Below, piece after piece: positions 18,800-27,959 of a stretch of 29,811 nucleotides of DNA. The notes under the pieces were generated by a model. That model was not told the origin of the DNA. It did not search any database and was given only the letters and a program-made list of their open reading frames with translations. Source of the DNA: Seminavis robusta (lineage: Eukaryota > Bacillariophyta > Bacillariophyceae > Naviculales > Naviculaceae); the NCBI GenBank assembly GCA_903772945.1, contig CAICTM010001416.1:1-29811 (forward strand), written 5' to 3'. The number at the start of each line of letters is the position of its first letter. The stretch's first letter is position 1. The position numbers and the translations under genes were made by a program.

Positions 18800-19399
18800 A
18801 TGATGAAGTCTGTTTTGATCGCCTCTCTCCTTGTCGGTGCCTCGGCCTTTGCTCCCTCCAAGGATGCTGCCACCAGCAGCGCTTTGTCCATGGGATACAG
18901 CACTGAAGTTGGAGCTACAGCACCCCTTGGATTCTTCGATCCCCTTGGTCTGTCCAAGGAAGGAACCGACTCTGCTGATTTCAACCGTATGCGTGAAGCC
19001 GAAGTCCGACACGGACGTGTTGCCATGCTTGCTGTCACTGGTTGGTTGACCACTGCTGCTGGAGTTCGTCTTCCCGGTATGGAAAGCATGCCTTTCGGAT
19101 TCAAGGCCCTTAATGCCATCCAAGATCAACCAATGGAAGTGCGTGGATGTGTTCCATTCGCCCTTGGAACTGCCTTCTTCTTGACCACCGTCATGCAAGA
19201 TGTGACTGGCGACAGCGAATTCCCCGGTGACTACCGCAATGGACTTGACTTTGGATGGGACAGCCAAACAGATGAATGGAAGACGAAGAAGCGAACCGTT
19301 GAATTGAACAACGGACGTGCCGCACAGATGGGTATCTTGGGTATCATGGTCCATGAACAACTTGGAAACCTCAACGAGCTTGGTCTTCCCCAACCCTAA
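18800..19399 (+). CDS. fucoxanthin chlorophyll a/c-type light-harvesting protein
   Basis: A 199-residue intact gene. The ATG at 18800 (AACCATGATG) is chosen over upstream in-frame codons because it begins the expected presequence, M-M-K-S-V-L-I-A-S-L-L-V-G-A-S-A-F. A-S-A-F at residues 14-17 is the diatom bipartite plastid-targeting motif, with Phe after the predicted cleavage. Membrane helix 1 holds R-E-A-E68-V-R-H71-G-R73, helix 2 is about residues 115-135, and helix 3 holds V-E168-L-N-N171-G-R173. These E/H/N residues ligate chlorophyll and the E-R pairs lock helices 1 and 3. P-L-G-F-F-D-P-L-G-L precedes helix 1, as usual in the family. It acts in the thylakoid membrane, passing light energy to the photosystems. 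The subfamily (Lhcf or another) cannot be fixed by eye. Confidence 0.93.
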   Translation: MMKSVLIASLLVGASAFAPSKDAATSSALSMGYSTEVGATAPLGFFDPLGLSKEGTDSADFNRMREAEVRHGRVAMLAVTGWLTTAAGVRLPGMESMPFGFKALNAIQDQPMEVRGCVPFALGTAFFLTTVMQDVTGDSEFPGDYRNGLDFGWDSQTDEWKTKKRTVELNNGRAAQMGILGIMVHEQLGNLNELGLPQP

Positions 19400-19633
19400 G
19401 AAGCGACGATTCGTTTCAATCTCATCTCTGCATGCATGACCCCTTTCTTTTTTGCTGCGGTACTAATAGCTAGCTAGATAGTGGTTTTGTACTTGTACTT
19501 CATTTGTCTTCAACCTAGAAAAATGGAACTTTCAACGTAGGATTTGGAATTGAGATGGACGTCCTTTGTCGCGGCATTAGTCTAGGAACTTAAAGTGGAT
19601 ACTGGTCTCCGAAAAGCAAGTTTGTTGCTTTAC
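19400..19633. other. 3' region of the light-harvesting gene
   Basis: No gene is visible. A T-rich stretch (CCCTTTCTTTTTTGC) lies 40 bp after the stop. GCTAGCTAG lies at about 19468. No AATAAA is seen. Confidence 0.35.
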
Positions 19634-19830
19634 GACACCCCGTTGCTGGCAGAGTCCTCAGGAGGAGGAATGGGTTGAATCACATCCCACTGCTCCACCA
19701 AAAACCCGTCGTGCACGCGGAACAAGTCGTAGCTCACCGCCAACCAACACAAAGTTGCTTTGAGTTGCAACCAACTTGATCGAGTCACAGGTGATGTATC
19801 CCAAGGCACCCCAAGACCGAAGTTGCCTCC
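19634..19830 (-). pseudogene. SnoaL-like pseudogene, inverted 3' fragment (copy 3)
   Basis: The reverse complement matches the end of the SnoaL gene: GTGCCTTGGGATACATCACC, then CAACTTTGTGTTGGTTGGCG, then CTACGACTTGTTCCGCGTGC and GGGATGTGATTCA. The first two thirds of the coding region are missing. About 29 bp (parent GGTACTGGCGG through GCATT) are deleted after GGTGAG. At several sites it agrees with copy 2 against the intact gene (for example AGTTGGTTG versus AGTTCGTCG). It is not expressible as a SnoaL protein. Confidence 0.88.
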
Positions 19831-19845
19831 GCTAGCACTAGCCTA

Positions 19846-19985
19846 GATGATGCGAAAGAAGAGAAAGGATATGGAACAAAGATGGACTTTCCAAGTGACC
19901 AGGTCTCGCTTCCATTTGCTTTTGGCCTGCGCCGCCCAAAAAGGAACGCGGTGCTCTGTAGACATTCTGCTGCTCCGACCTCGAC
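19846..19985 (-). repeat. inverted copy of the SnoaL proximal upstream region
   Basis: The reverse complement shares TTTTTGGGCGG, AGGCCAAAA, TGGAAGCG and GACCTGGTCAC with 14990-15060, followed by TTTC/TCTTCTTTC blocks and GCTAGC. It lies immediately 5' of copy 3 in that copy's own orientation. Copy 3 is therefore an upstream region fused to a gene 3' end, with an internal deletion of the coding part. Confidence 0.78.
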
Positions 19986-20996
19986 TCGATTCGACTAACA
20001 CTCAGCTAACTCCGTGCCGTTCGTGAAACTCGTAACTCCATTAGTAGTACTGTACGGTACTGCAGCAGAGCCCAAGGCCAGGCCGTGGAATGATTGATCC
20101 TCGTTCCATCGACTCTTTCTCTTGGAAGCTGTCTTAGTAAAGTTGGGCTTGTTTGGCCGACCAGCAAGTGATGAGGGCGCTCGGCAAACCTTTGAGGTAC
20201 TAGATGACTCGAGATACCTCTTCCAAGGCTTTCATCGGTGCTACTGTAAAACAGCACAGTATGGCACAAGCACCTCCAGCGAGTTCCATAAGTAAGTGCG
20301 CAGACGCAGACAGCCATTGATTATCTGCAGGGGAACCTTCACTTGTAACACAGACACCGGCGTCTATTTGGAAGTAAATATCTCGTTCATCAAAGCAAAC
20401 GAAGGTGAAGCAAACCTTGTGTTGCTCCCAGCAGAACCTCATGTAAGCGCGCGGGAGTGCCCTCGAGAGCAGCAAATGGCCGTTTCGTTCCCTCCACCGA
20501 CGACATTGGGGGGAGTCGAGTCTTCGGTACCACCAGAACAACGCAGCGCGTTACGGATACGGTACATTGAATGTCGTAGGGGTTAATTCGCCTACTTTTC
20601 GCCTTGATCAGGATGGCTCATTGTAAGTCTGCACCACAAGTCTTTGAAACGGTCGGCAATGCATGAAGAGAGATCTGACAAACGGAAACACGCACCTTGC
20701 CCTTTTGCATCCACCCCAGTGCACCATCCATGTAGCTCCTTGTATGTACATTCACCGAAACAAAGAAGTGTTGCTGGGCGGTGTATCCCTCCACAGCTCT
20801 TCTCCGAAGAAGAAAAACTGAACGTCTAATAACGGATTCAAACGAGATGTGCTTGAGGACGACCCACGAGCCGAGGCCCGGGTATTTCCCACAGTCAAGT
20901 CTGCTCACCGGCCTCAACAGCTCTTCTCCAGAAGCCAAACTAATACACGTTCCTATCCGTCCAAAGACACGCTTCCTCTTTTAATGAGTTTGTGGC

Positions 20997-21009
20997 GGGG
21001 GGGGGGGGG
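20997..21009 (+). repeat. G13 homopolymer
   Basis: Thirteen consecutive G after TTGTGGC. The length should be treated as uncertain because such runs are hard to sequence. Confidence 0.85.
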
Positions 21010-21094
21010 CTTCTTTTCGTTGCAATTATCTGTTTCATTGTAGCTTTGGGCTTGCGACAGTGGCGATGCGATGCGCTTTGTGCCCAGATGTACG

Positions 21095-21120
21095 GTACAT
21101 GTACATGTACATGTACATGT
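21095..21120. repeat. (GTACAT)4 self-complementary repeat
   Basis: Four GTACAT units followed by GT, preceded by TACG. ATGTAC is the reverse complement of GTACAT, so the tract is nearly palindromic along its length and can form a hairpin. Confidence 0.9.
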
Positions 21121-21734
21121 AGATGCAAGGTATACACCATCGTCAGCTCTACCGGTATGCCTTTTGTGTAAACGATATATGGCTGACCAGTGTCAGAAAA
21201 GTGGGAATGGCTACGATGCGTTAGAGGGGACTGCATGTACCGTATTGGGCGAAGCGTGGAGTCAGTCATGAGCAAAGGTTGAGTGGGCGGGGAATGAAAA
21301 CCAATGAACATGTCAGCAGAAGGAGACGGCAGGCAGGGGAGGACAAAGAGTAAACAGAGCCAGGGAAGGGAGAGGGCACGGGCAGACTAGCAGAACAAGT
21401 CCAGAATGCATGATCATCCCAGTGCCTTGAGCTCATTGTAGTGGCAGGGAAAAGAGCACCTCAGAGGCATACCGGTATCATAGCTGCAAGAGCCAAGGGC
21501 AATGCTCAATTGGGTGGAAACATCATGTAGGAGCAATTCACAGAGTAGGGCTTGGACCACTTCTTAAAGATTTCTTTGGTTGCTTTCCTCTGCTAACTAG
21601 CTACAGCTGGATGAACTGCTACATTTTAAATTTTTATCGCCATCGGATCTTATTTTTATTGTACCGTACACAAAGAGAGCATCCGTTCGAGAGCATTGTG
21701 CCAGCATGAAAAAGTCCTGTAACAAGACAACGAG

Positions 21735-22910
21735 ATGATGAAACAAGATGACAACAACCCTGAGGACGGCCAGTCTCAGTACCAGTATGGAGCAAGACGG
21801 ATGATTTGTGTGGTTGTTGGAATGGTTTGTTTCGTGTGCTTTTCTCTTGTGCTGGACAAAGTGGAATGGATGGTCTCGATCACCAAGATTGCCGACAGCA
21901 CGTCCAAAAAATGGGACAATGCGACAGCAAACGAGACGGCCTTATCATGGAATGATAGCAGTACACCAGCCACTGAAATAGGATCTGCAGCATCCAACCG
22001 ATCTTCTTATTTCCAATCGGCAGTTCATGTTCTGCAACTGGGAGATCCAGCCTATGTCAAACGGTTTGAAACTCACATTGAGAGCAATCTGCAATTGGTC
22101 GACTGCATGGGATACAATTACATCTTTCACAATCTGTCCAGTGCCAAGGAGTTGCCCGATCGACAATGCATGCTCACATACAAAGTCGGAGTCATTCATG
22201 ACGCGCTCCACAGCATTCCCAAAGGAGATTGGTTGATTTGGATCGATCTCGATGCTCAATATGTGGCTCCCCATTGCGATGACTTGGAACGAATCTTGCC
22301 CAAAGTAGCCTCCAACAATCATCGTCAAAGAGAAGAATGTGCGTTGATTGCCATGGCCAGTGGTGTCACCATCAATACAGGAATCATCATTGTCCGATCT
22401 ACCGATTCCATGCTCCAGTTCATGGAAGACTTTCGCTTTCATCAAGAACGATATCCCATTTGCAGTGCGGCAGGAGATCAGATTGCCTTTCAAGCCATTG
22501 TCATGGAACGAGCGGCCAGATCCACAGGAAATAGCACTTTTACCCTCCGCAATATCTACGGCAATGCTTCCGAACACGACCAACTAATCTGTCCCACGCC
22601 AAACCGTAACTTTTCACCAAGGGCACAACGAGGATACAATGGTTGTTTTCAAAAGACAATGATCGACCTGGGGTATTCCGAAGAAAACAAACGATCCTTT
22701 CAAGACATTTGTCTGGTGGGATGTACCGATCGATTGCAATGTGCCGATTGTCAGGGAAAGTTTGGCAAATATCAGCGAGGACGGATTTGTGAAGCCAACA
22801 AACCGGTTTTCTTTCATCACAAACAAGCCAGACTCAACTTGACACCACCAGTTCTATCATCTGAAGGGCACAGAAGTAGATGGCTCCGATGGTGGTACGA
22901 GCTGTTCTAA
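21735..22910 (+). CDS. type II Golgi glycosyltransferase, GT34-like
   Basis: An intact 391-residue gene starting at the first of two adjacent ATG codons. A 22-residue cytosolic tail is followed by a signal-anchor helix (about residues 23-41), a Ser/Thr/Asn-rich stem with several N-x-S/T sites, and a catalytic domain from about residue 93. W-L-I-W-I-D171-L-D173-A-Q-Y carries the D-x-D motif that binds the metal and nucleotide sugar. T-I-N-T-G-I-I-I-V-R-S is the N-T-G strand of the GT34 (Mnn10/GMA12, galactosyl- or xylosyltransferase) and related GT77 folds. G-D-Q-I-A-F-Q follows with the usual spacing. A C-terminal Cys-rich segment (C-L-V-G-C, C-A-D-C) and F-F-H-H-K-Q-A close the domain. It probably adds hexose or pentose to glycans in the Golgi; donor and acceptor are unknown. 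Confidence 0.78.
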   Translation: MMKQDDNNPEDGQSQYQYGARRMICVVVGMVCFVCFSLVLDKVEWMVSITKIADSTSKKWDNATANETALSWNDSSTPATEIGSAASNRSSYFQSAVHVLQLGDPAYVKRFETHIESNLQLVDCMGYNYIFHNLSSAKELPDRQCMLTYKVGVIHDALHSIPKGDWLIWIDLDAQYVAPHCDDLERILPKVASNNHRQREECALIAMASGVTINTGIIIVRSTDSMLQFMEDFRFHQERYPICSAAGDQIAFQAIVMERAARSTGNSTFTLRNIYGNASEHDQLICPTPNRNFSPRAQRGYNGCFQKTMIDLGYSEENKRSFQDICLVGCTDRLQCADCQGKFGKYQRGRICEANKPVFFHHKQARLNLTPPVLSSEGHRSRWLRWWYELF

Positions 22911-24600
22911 TAGCGACAACAACTAGCATTGAGAAAAACAATGGGAAATACCCTTTTTGGCTCGGACCTGTTGTTGAGAGCGCATGTCCACGGCTGCATT
23001 GAATCCATTTCCGAGCCAAGTGCAAAGAAAATCCCGACATATCCAACGTTGATTGGGTATGCCTCGTAAGATTAACCACAGCGCAAATTTGATGGGGAAG
23101 TCCCAGTCCTTGTCAGCCGAGGAAGTGGGCATCAATTTTATGATTAAGACAGTTCCATTTGGGTGAAATCCCTCCAGGAATCGACGTCATCAATTGACTA
23201 GCTAGCTCTAGAGGGCACTCTCACATCATTCAAAGGAATACAATACAATACCAATGAGGCTGGCATGAAGGTTCCCATGCCCAATGGCTGAACAAGGCTC
23301 GCCCCATCTTGGCACTTGTTGGAAAGGAAGTGTGTGACTTCCCTTGGTTTCGAAAATCACAGGTGGCTGATAGCCCAAACTAAAGCACGGTCCCAAGCTG
23401 TTGGGGTTGTGCATGGTCGAGCCGTTTGAGATTTGCTGGCTCTTGAAGCCTACGCTACTCGTACCGTACTACAAAAAGATTCCGTGCCGTTGTTTTGTTT
23501 AGCAGATCTGCTCTATGCGGTAACGGTACGGTACCAGTTGGCTGGAGGCAAAGACAACCTTATCTTTTAAGAACTGTCGTTTGGAGCCTCTCTCGTACCA
23601 AGCTTCTTTTCCAGAGAAATAGTCCTAATCAGAGCGTTTCCAAGCGATGTCTCTCTAGGCTTTGAATCCTTCCCACCGCAGCTTCAAGATCATTGATAAG
23701 CTCCTCGGTTGTTCGAGAAATGAGGGTACATTCGCTCGATGCGCAAGACGTTGATATCGGTAGATCGTTTCAAAGGCAAAATGAAGTGGTGTACGTTCCG
23801 CCTTTACACCGCCACCCTCTGCACTTTGCTGTGCCCGGGATCATTCGCCCTACCACCGGAGTAACTCTCTCATGGCTCACAGGTGTGTTGGTTTCCTCTG
23901 CCCACCTCCGTCGACGAGAAGAATGCCATCGTCGTACTTCACGCCCGTACGGTACCGTATCTGGAGCCGACGGAGGTACGGTATGGTATCGGGAGTTGAT
24001 CCTGATTAGCAACTCGGATACGGAGGTTTGTAACGATCTGAGGCTGCTCGTACCGGTATGATGCGTGTGGAGGCGCAATGTTTATGGAAGACGAAGCCTT
24101 CGTTCAATTGAAAGTGCGGGGAAGTCGCAACTACAATCGGAGCTTTGAAGAGACCAAGCCACGCGCCAATGGGAATGTGGCTAGTAGCTAAATCGTTGGC
24201 ATGAGCAAACTAGGAAAGCTGCGCGACAGCGAACTTTGCACCCATGCTGGGACTCTAACTTGTTCATTCGCAGCATTTACAACAAGACGAGCTGGAGGGC
24301 TACCGAGCTTTAGAGGCGGTGAGTGTTGGCCATGCTGCTCCAACGACGCCCCCCTAGAGAACAGCAGACGGTGTTGCGATCGATCGTTATCCGCCGGTGT
24401 ACATCCTGTACATGAAGATTGTATTGACACCGACCTCGTCATATCGTCCGATTTGAGGCCGCTGAAACGATTTCTAATGTGCCAGGACCATGTCCTAGCT
24501 AATGAAGCCAACTCCCAAGAGACCCAGCGTGGTCAAGACTATCCGTTATTCGATCCTTTACCGCCTTCCTTTACACAGAAAACAACACTTTGATGCTCAT
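22911..24600. other. 1.7-kb region between convergent genes, no supported gene
   Basis: Reading frames here are short (no more than 130 codons) and show no family motif. TACGGTAC-type palindromic motifs recur (23458-23470, 23520-23535, 23948-23960, 23973-23990). GACTAGCTAGCTCTAG lies at about 23196. No TE domain is recognised. It must contain both 3' untranslated regions. Confidence 0.45.
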
Positions 24601-26454
24601 TTACGATAATGCAACTGTATCTGCTCGGCCGCCCCTCTGCAGCAAATGTAGAACCGAGTCCATCTTAGCATTCAGGGCCTTTTCTACTCGGACAATTTTC
24701 GCCTCGAGAATCTGTTGCTTTGCAACCATTGTAGCATAGTCGAACTCAATGGGCTCATGTTCCAGCAAGTTGCCCGCCTGCGACCACGGTGGTTCCTCCC
24801 GGACTTTCGTGGCATGAATGATGCTCGGTGCTTGATTAGACCCCAAAACTGGTTGGTGAGTTCCACTAGTCAACTTCTCGACTGTGGGCCCTTTCTTCTG
24901 CCAAAACCTCAATTTGTGAGAAAATGCAGTGATGCAACTCACCAAAACGGCGACAGCCATTGCTCCCCAATGCACAAGAAAAGTTCCAAACATGTGCTCT
25001 AGTGTCAAGGTATCGGCATCAATGTTATCCCCTTCTGCTGCTCCACCAGACGCCATTCCACCACTCGAAAGGATCCTATGCGCAGCACTTGGGCCGTGGT
25101 GCGTCTCTTCCTCCGTGGGTTTCTGCAGTCGCCGATCTGATTGAGATGCACCGTCATAGTTGCAATTGTGATTTTGTTCCAGTTCTCTGTGAATTTTCCA
25201 GAGCTCTGTCAAGAATCCTTCCTCAATTAGCGATGTCAGATGCAGATCAAGGACATGGCGGACCAAACTTCCACATTTGTGTCCTGTATCCGCCTGGACA
25301 GCAAATCCAGACTTGATAGTCCTGACAACATCACCAACCCATTCTAGGTCACATGCTGGATTGTACTCTTTGTTTACCTGAGCACTTAACCAAGTTTCTT
25401 TGGTTGTGACTGCCAGAGCACAATCTCCACTTCTCAACGACTCATAAGTTGCCTTCTCATCCACTCTTGGTTTCCGGTGTGCCTTTGGGAAGGTTTCTCC
25501 GATGTAAAAGTCTGCATTGGTGTTTTCTTTTGTACAAACAGGGTAGCCATAGACAACTGCTTCCTCCATGGAATCGACCAGAACAGGTTCTACCCTGGAC
25601 TCCACAAACAAAGAAGCAAGGTTTGCAGTGTATGTTGCTGTAATGACAAGCGCCCAAATTGTCATGCTGACCCCAAATATTCTTCCTGCAAAACTGCTAG
25701 GGGCATACTCAAAGTTCTGGGAGAAGTTGATGGAACTGAGATACAAGTTGTCAGAGAACCACTGGCTGAAAGATCTTCCTTCGCGTTCGCTGTGGAGCTG
25801 TTCGATGAGCTGGTAGACAAGGGCTGACAAGACTACAGTCAAAACTATCATTCCCCAGACTGATGGCGCAAAAGGCTTGGTCCAGTTGAGTGGATCGATA
25901 TTGTTGGTGTCCCTCAGAGACCTTCTTTGGTCAATGAGAATCAAGCTCCCATCATACCATGGAGCTGTATACGTGACTCCTTGCTCCATTCGTTCTGCAG
26001 TATGATCCCACAGATGAGCTGCAATGTCATAGTTTTTAATACTCCAGAGCAGGAGATCGGTCCATGTCATGTTGTATTCATGTGGTCTCTCTGTAATGCC
26101 AAAATTGTCACGCCAGGTAAAATTGGCTTTTTCAGCAACAGCATCCAGTAGCTCAGCCAGCAGTCCTGGATTCTCTTTGTCAATACCAGTATCATGGCTG
26201 TATTTGAAGAAGGGGCTACCTTCATATTGTACCAAAACTGGCCTCAACGACATTCCAGAAAGGGCATCTTTCAGCTCAACATGTCCAAGTCGATATTTTT
26301 CATGGCGTTCACAGACATCCTGCGAAAAACTCGTGTCTTCGGGCGACAGCGGGCTTGTCCGGAACGCAGCCAGTTCACCCCCGAGACCACTGGCAGCAGG
26401 TACGACCAGGAACAAAACCACCAATGACAGTATTACGCAACGGTAAGGCACCAT
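24601..26454 (-). CDS. ionotropic glutamate receptor-like cation channel
   Basis: An intact 617-residue single-exon gene starting at ATG 26454 with a signal peptide (residues 1-23). The order matches iGluRs: ligand-binding lobe S1 (about 70-180), M1 (198-220), pore loop (about 236-255, Y-L-S-S-I-N-F-S-Q-N-F), M3 (258-284) with T-Y-T-A-N-L-A-S-L-F matching the S-Y-T-A-N-L-A-A-F gating signature, lobe S2 (about 286-420), and M4 (489-512). The usual amino-terminal LIVBP domain is absent, so it is shorter than animal or plant receptors (about 900 residues). The S1 Arg that binds the glutamate carboxylate is not obvious (P-W-Y-D-G-S-L-I-L-I-D-Q), so the ligand may not be glutamate. A luminal insert (430-485) precedes M4, and the cytosolic tail ends in a probable coiled coil (575-610). 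It is likely a plasma-membrane Ca/Na channel. Confidence 0.88.
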   Translation of the reverse strand: MVPYRCVILSLVVLFLVVPAASGLGGELAAFRTSPLSPEDTSFSQDVCERHEKYRLGHVELKDALSGMSLRPVLVQYEGSPFFKYSHDTGIDKENPGLLAELLDAVAEKANFTWRDNFGITERPHEYNMTWTDLLLWSIKNYDIAAHLWDHTAERMEQGVTYTAPWYDGSLILIDQRRSLRDTNNIDPLNWTKPFAPSVWGMIVLTVVLSALVYQLIEQLHSEREGRSFSQWFSDNLYLSSINFSQNFEYAPSSFAGRIFGVSMTIWALVITATYTANLASLFVESRVEPVLVDSMEEAVVYGYPVCTKENTNADFYIGETFPKAHRKPRVDEKATYESLRSGDCALAVTTKETWLSAQVNKEYNPACDLEWVGDVVRTIKSGFAVQADTGHKCGSLVRHVLDLHLTSLIEEGFLTELWKIHRELEQNHNCNYDGASQSDRRLQKPTEEETHHGPSAAHRILSSGGMASGGAAEGDNIDADTLTLEHMFGTFLVHWGAMAVAVLVSCITAFSHKLRFWQKKGPTVEKLTSGTHQPVLGSNQAPSIIHATKVREEPPWSQAGNLLEHEPIEFDYATMVAKQQILEAKIVRVEKALNAKMDSVLHLLQRGGRADTVALS

Positions 26455-26819
26455 ATTATGCGTGCAGATGCTCGATCGAGATCTACCACTCTGGCTTGTC
26501 CAAGCAACGATATTATGCTATCATCAGCATGGTTGTTGCTTTGCATCCCCTCTGATCCACCGTCAGTTGTCTGGTGTTGTCTGGTGTTAGGTGTTGTTGT
26601 GTGGGGTCATTACGACAGCGACGTCAATGTCCTTAATTCCATTGTCATTTGTCATCTAAGAAAATGTCTACACGCGTGATAGAGGGGACGGCATGTTCTT
26701 CATAATCCATTGAGATGATGAAGAGATAGGACTACGTGCCCTACCGTACGGCACTAAGGCGGAATTACAATTGTGTTGTCCCCAGATTTTGGGATGCTTT
26801 CTATCGAAAATGACCTGTG
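26455..26819. promoter_or_regulatory. upstream region of the glutamate receptor-like gene
   Basis: No gene is visible. Short repeats of GGTGTTGT lie at 26570-26600. TACCGTACGG is at about 26743. The region should include the minus-strand promoter. Confidence 0.35.
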
Positions 26820-27560
26820 GTAGCGATTTATGACTATCCAGTTACCAGATTACCAGATTACTAAAATCAACCACAACCACAACAACCAAGTAGTAACACA
26901 ACACTATAGCAACCTCTTTATCAACACCACCATCAGCCTTTTTCGGCTTATCAGGCGTGGTAGCTTAGCTATCGAAGCAACGAAGCGGTCGTACCTGATT
27001 GTCGGCCGTTCGACAAGAAGAGAAGAGCCATTCGTTCGTTCGTTCGTTCGTTCGAACACCATTGTCGAAGCTACCTTTCGCTCGAAGATACCGTTCGAAG
27101 CAACATTCGGAGCTACCGTTCGAACGACGGAAGAAGAGCTACCTTTCGGCCGTTCGAAGATACCGCGAGCTACCGTTCGAAGCAACCGAAGTAACGCTCG
27201 AAGCTATCGTTCGAGCGCCATTGTCGCGATCGTTCGTTAACGAGAAGAAGAAGAAGAAGACCGGTAGCAGCGCCATTGTCGAAGAAGATACGTTCGAAGC
27301 TACTGTTCGAACGACGACGAGAAGAAGACGACGCGACGCTACTGTCGTTCGCTTGTCGAGAAGAAAGAAGAAGAAGAAGAAGGAGCCTGTTAACCAAACG
27401 GTTCATTCGTTCGTTCATTCGAAGCAGCGCCATTGTCGCCGATTCGAAGCTACCGTTTCGGAGCTACAGAACGACAAGAAAAAGAAGAGATCCTCATTGC
27501 CAGTGTAATCGGCAGAGGAACAAGAGAAGAAGAGAAGACCTCCAAGCGGCATAGCAACAG
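26820..27560. repeat. low-complexity DNA rich in TTCG/TTCGAA and GAAGAA
   Basis: Begins with short repeats (TTACCAGATTACCAGATTAC and CAACCACAACCACAACAACC). It then holds (TTCG)6 at 27031-27054 and about nine TTCGAA palindromes up to 27450, often in the context CCGTTCGAAGCTACC. (GAA)n/(AAG)n purine tracts lie at 27241-27262 and 27360-27382. Arg/Ser-rich open frames on both strands follow from the repeats and have no recognisable domain. It may be the 5' untranslated or LTR part of the retroelement to its right, but no LTR pair was found. Confidence 0.6.
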
Positions 27561-27959
27561 AAGACCTCTCAAGAAGAAGGGGCACTCTCAAGTGGAGCGA
27601 GAGATAGAGACTCCAAGTGGGAAGCAGAGGTTGGACTTGGAATATTGATCCCTCCAGTCTGGATCAATTCCTGCCTCATTGTCACCAAAGAAATCGATTG
27701 AGCCAAAGGAGAGGGGACGCCTGATCCAAGAGTTTTGGCCTAGACTGCCACAGACTGGGTGTGCAGGCTCATTCCGTGGAATACAGCCTTACTTGTCTGG
27801 GTTGTGTACAGTTTGCTGTTGGAATAGGAGCAGGAAGAAGACCCAACAACTGTGCTCATCCAAGTTACCGCAAGAGAAGAGTAATTGGAGGCGAATATGG
27901 CAGGCAATCTTCAGCCATGAACAACTATCTAAAGAATACCTCGGTATTGCGAATTAGCC
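27561..27959 (+). other. region 5' of retroelement gag, no gene recognised
   Basis: Reading frames up to 92 codons show no known motif. By position it may be the leader or the start of a decayed gag. TGGATCAATTCC at 27661 follows a TTGATCC at about 27645. Confidence 0.3.

Larger units (their letters stand above)
19986..21734. other. 1.7-kb gene-poor region with simple repeats
   Basis: No reading frame here is convincing; all are under 125 codons with no recognisable motifs. Visible items are GTAC/TACGGTAC motifs (20047-20062, 20556-20566), GAGTCGAGTC (20514), a 21-bp match to the gypsy remains (20893-20913), a run of 13 G (20997-21009), and a self-complementary GTACAT repeat (21095-21120). 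A purine-rich stretch follows (21310-21400). The last 150 bp, with AT-rich 21625-21665, should contain the 5' region of the glycosyltransferase gene. Confidence 0.5.

Noticed and set aside
20618..20938. 106-residue minus-strand frame
   Set aside because: No recognisable motif and no conserved start context. Its PVSRLD similarity to the gypsy frame comes only from the shared 21-bp block.
23693..24593. Two plus-strand frames of 122 and 130 residues
   Set aside because: Low-information composition, no family motif; part follows from GGTACGGTACC-like repeats.
26830..27554. Arg/Ser-rich frames of 90-170 residues
   Set aside because: They are translations of TTCG, TTCGAA and GAA repeats, present on both strands, without a domain.
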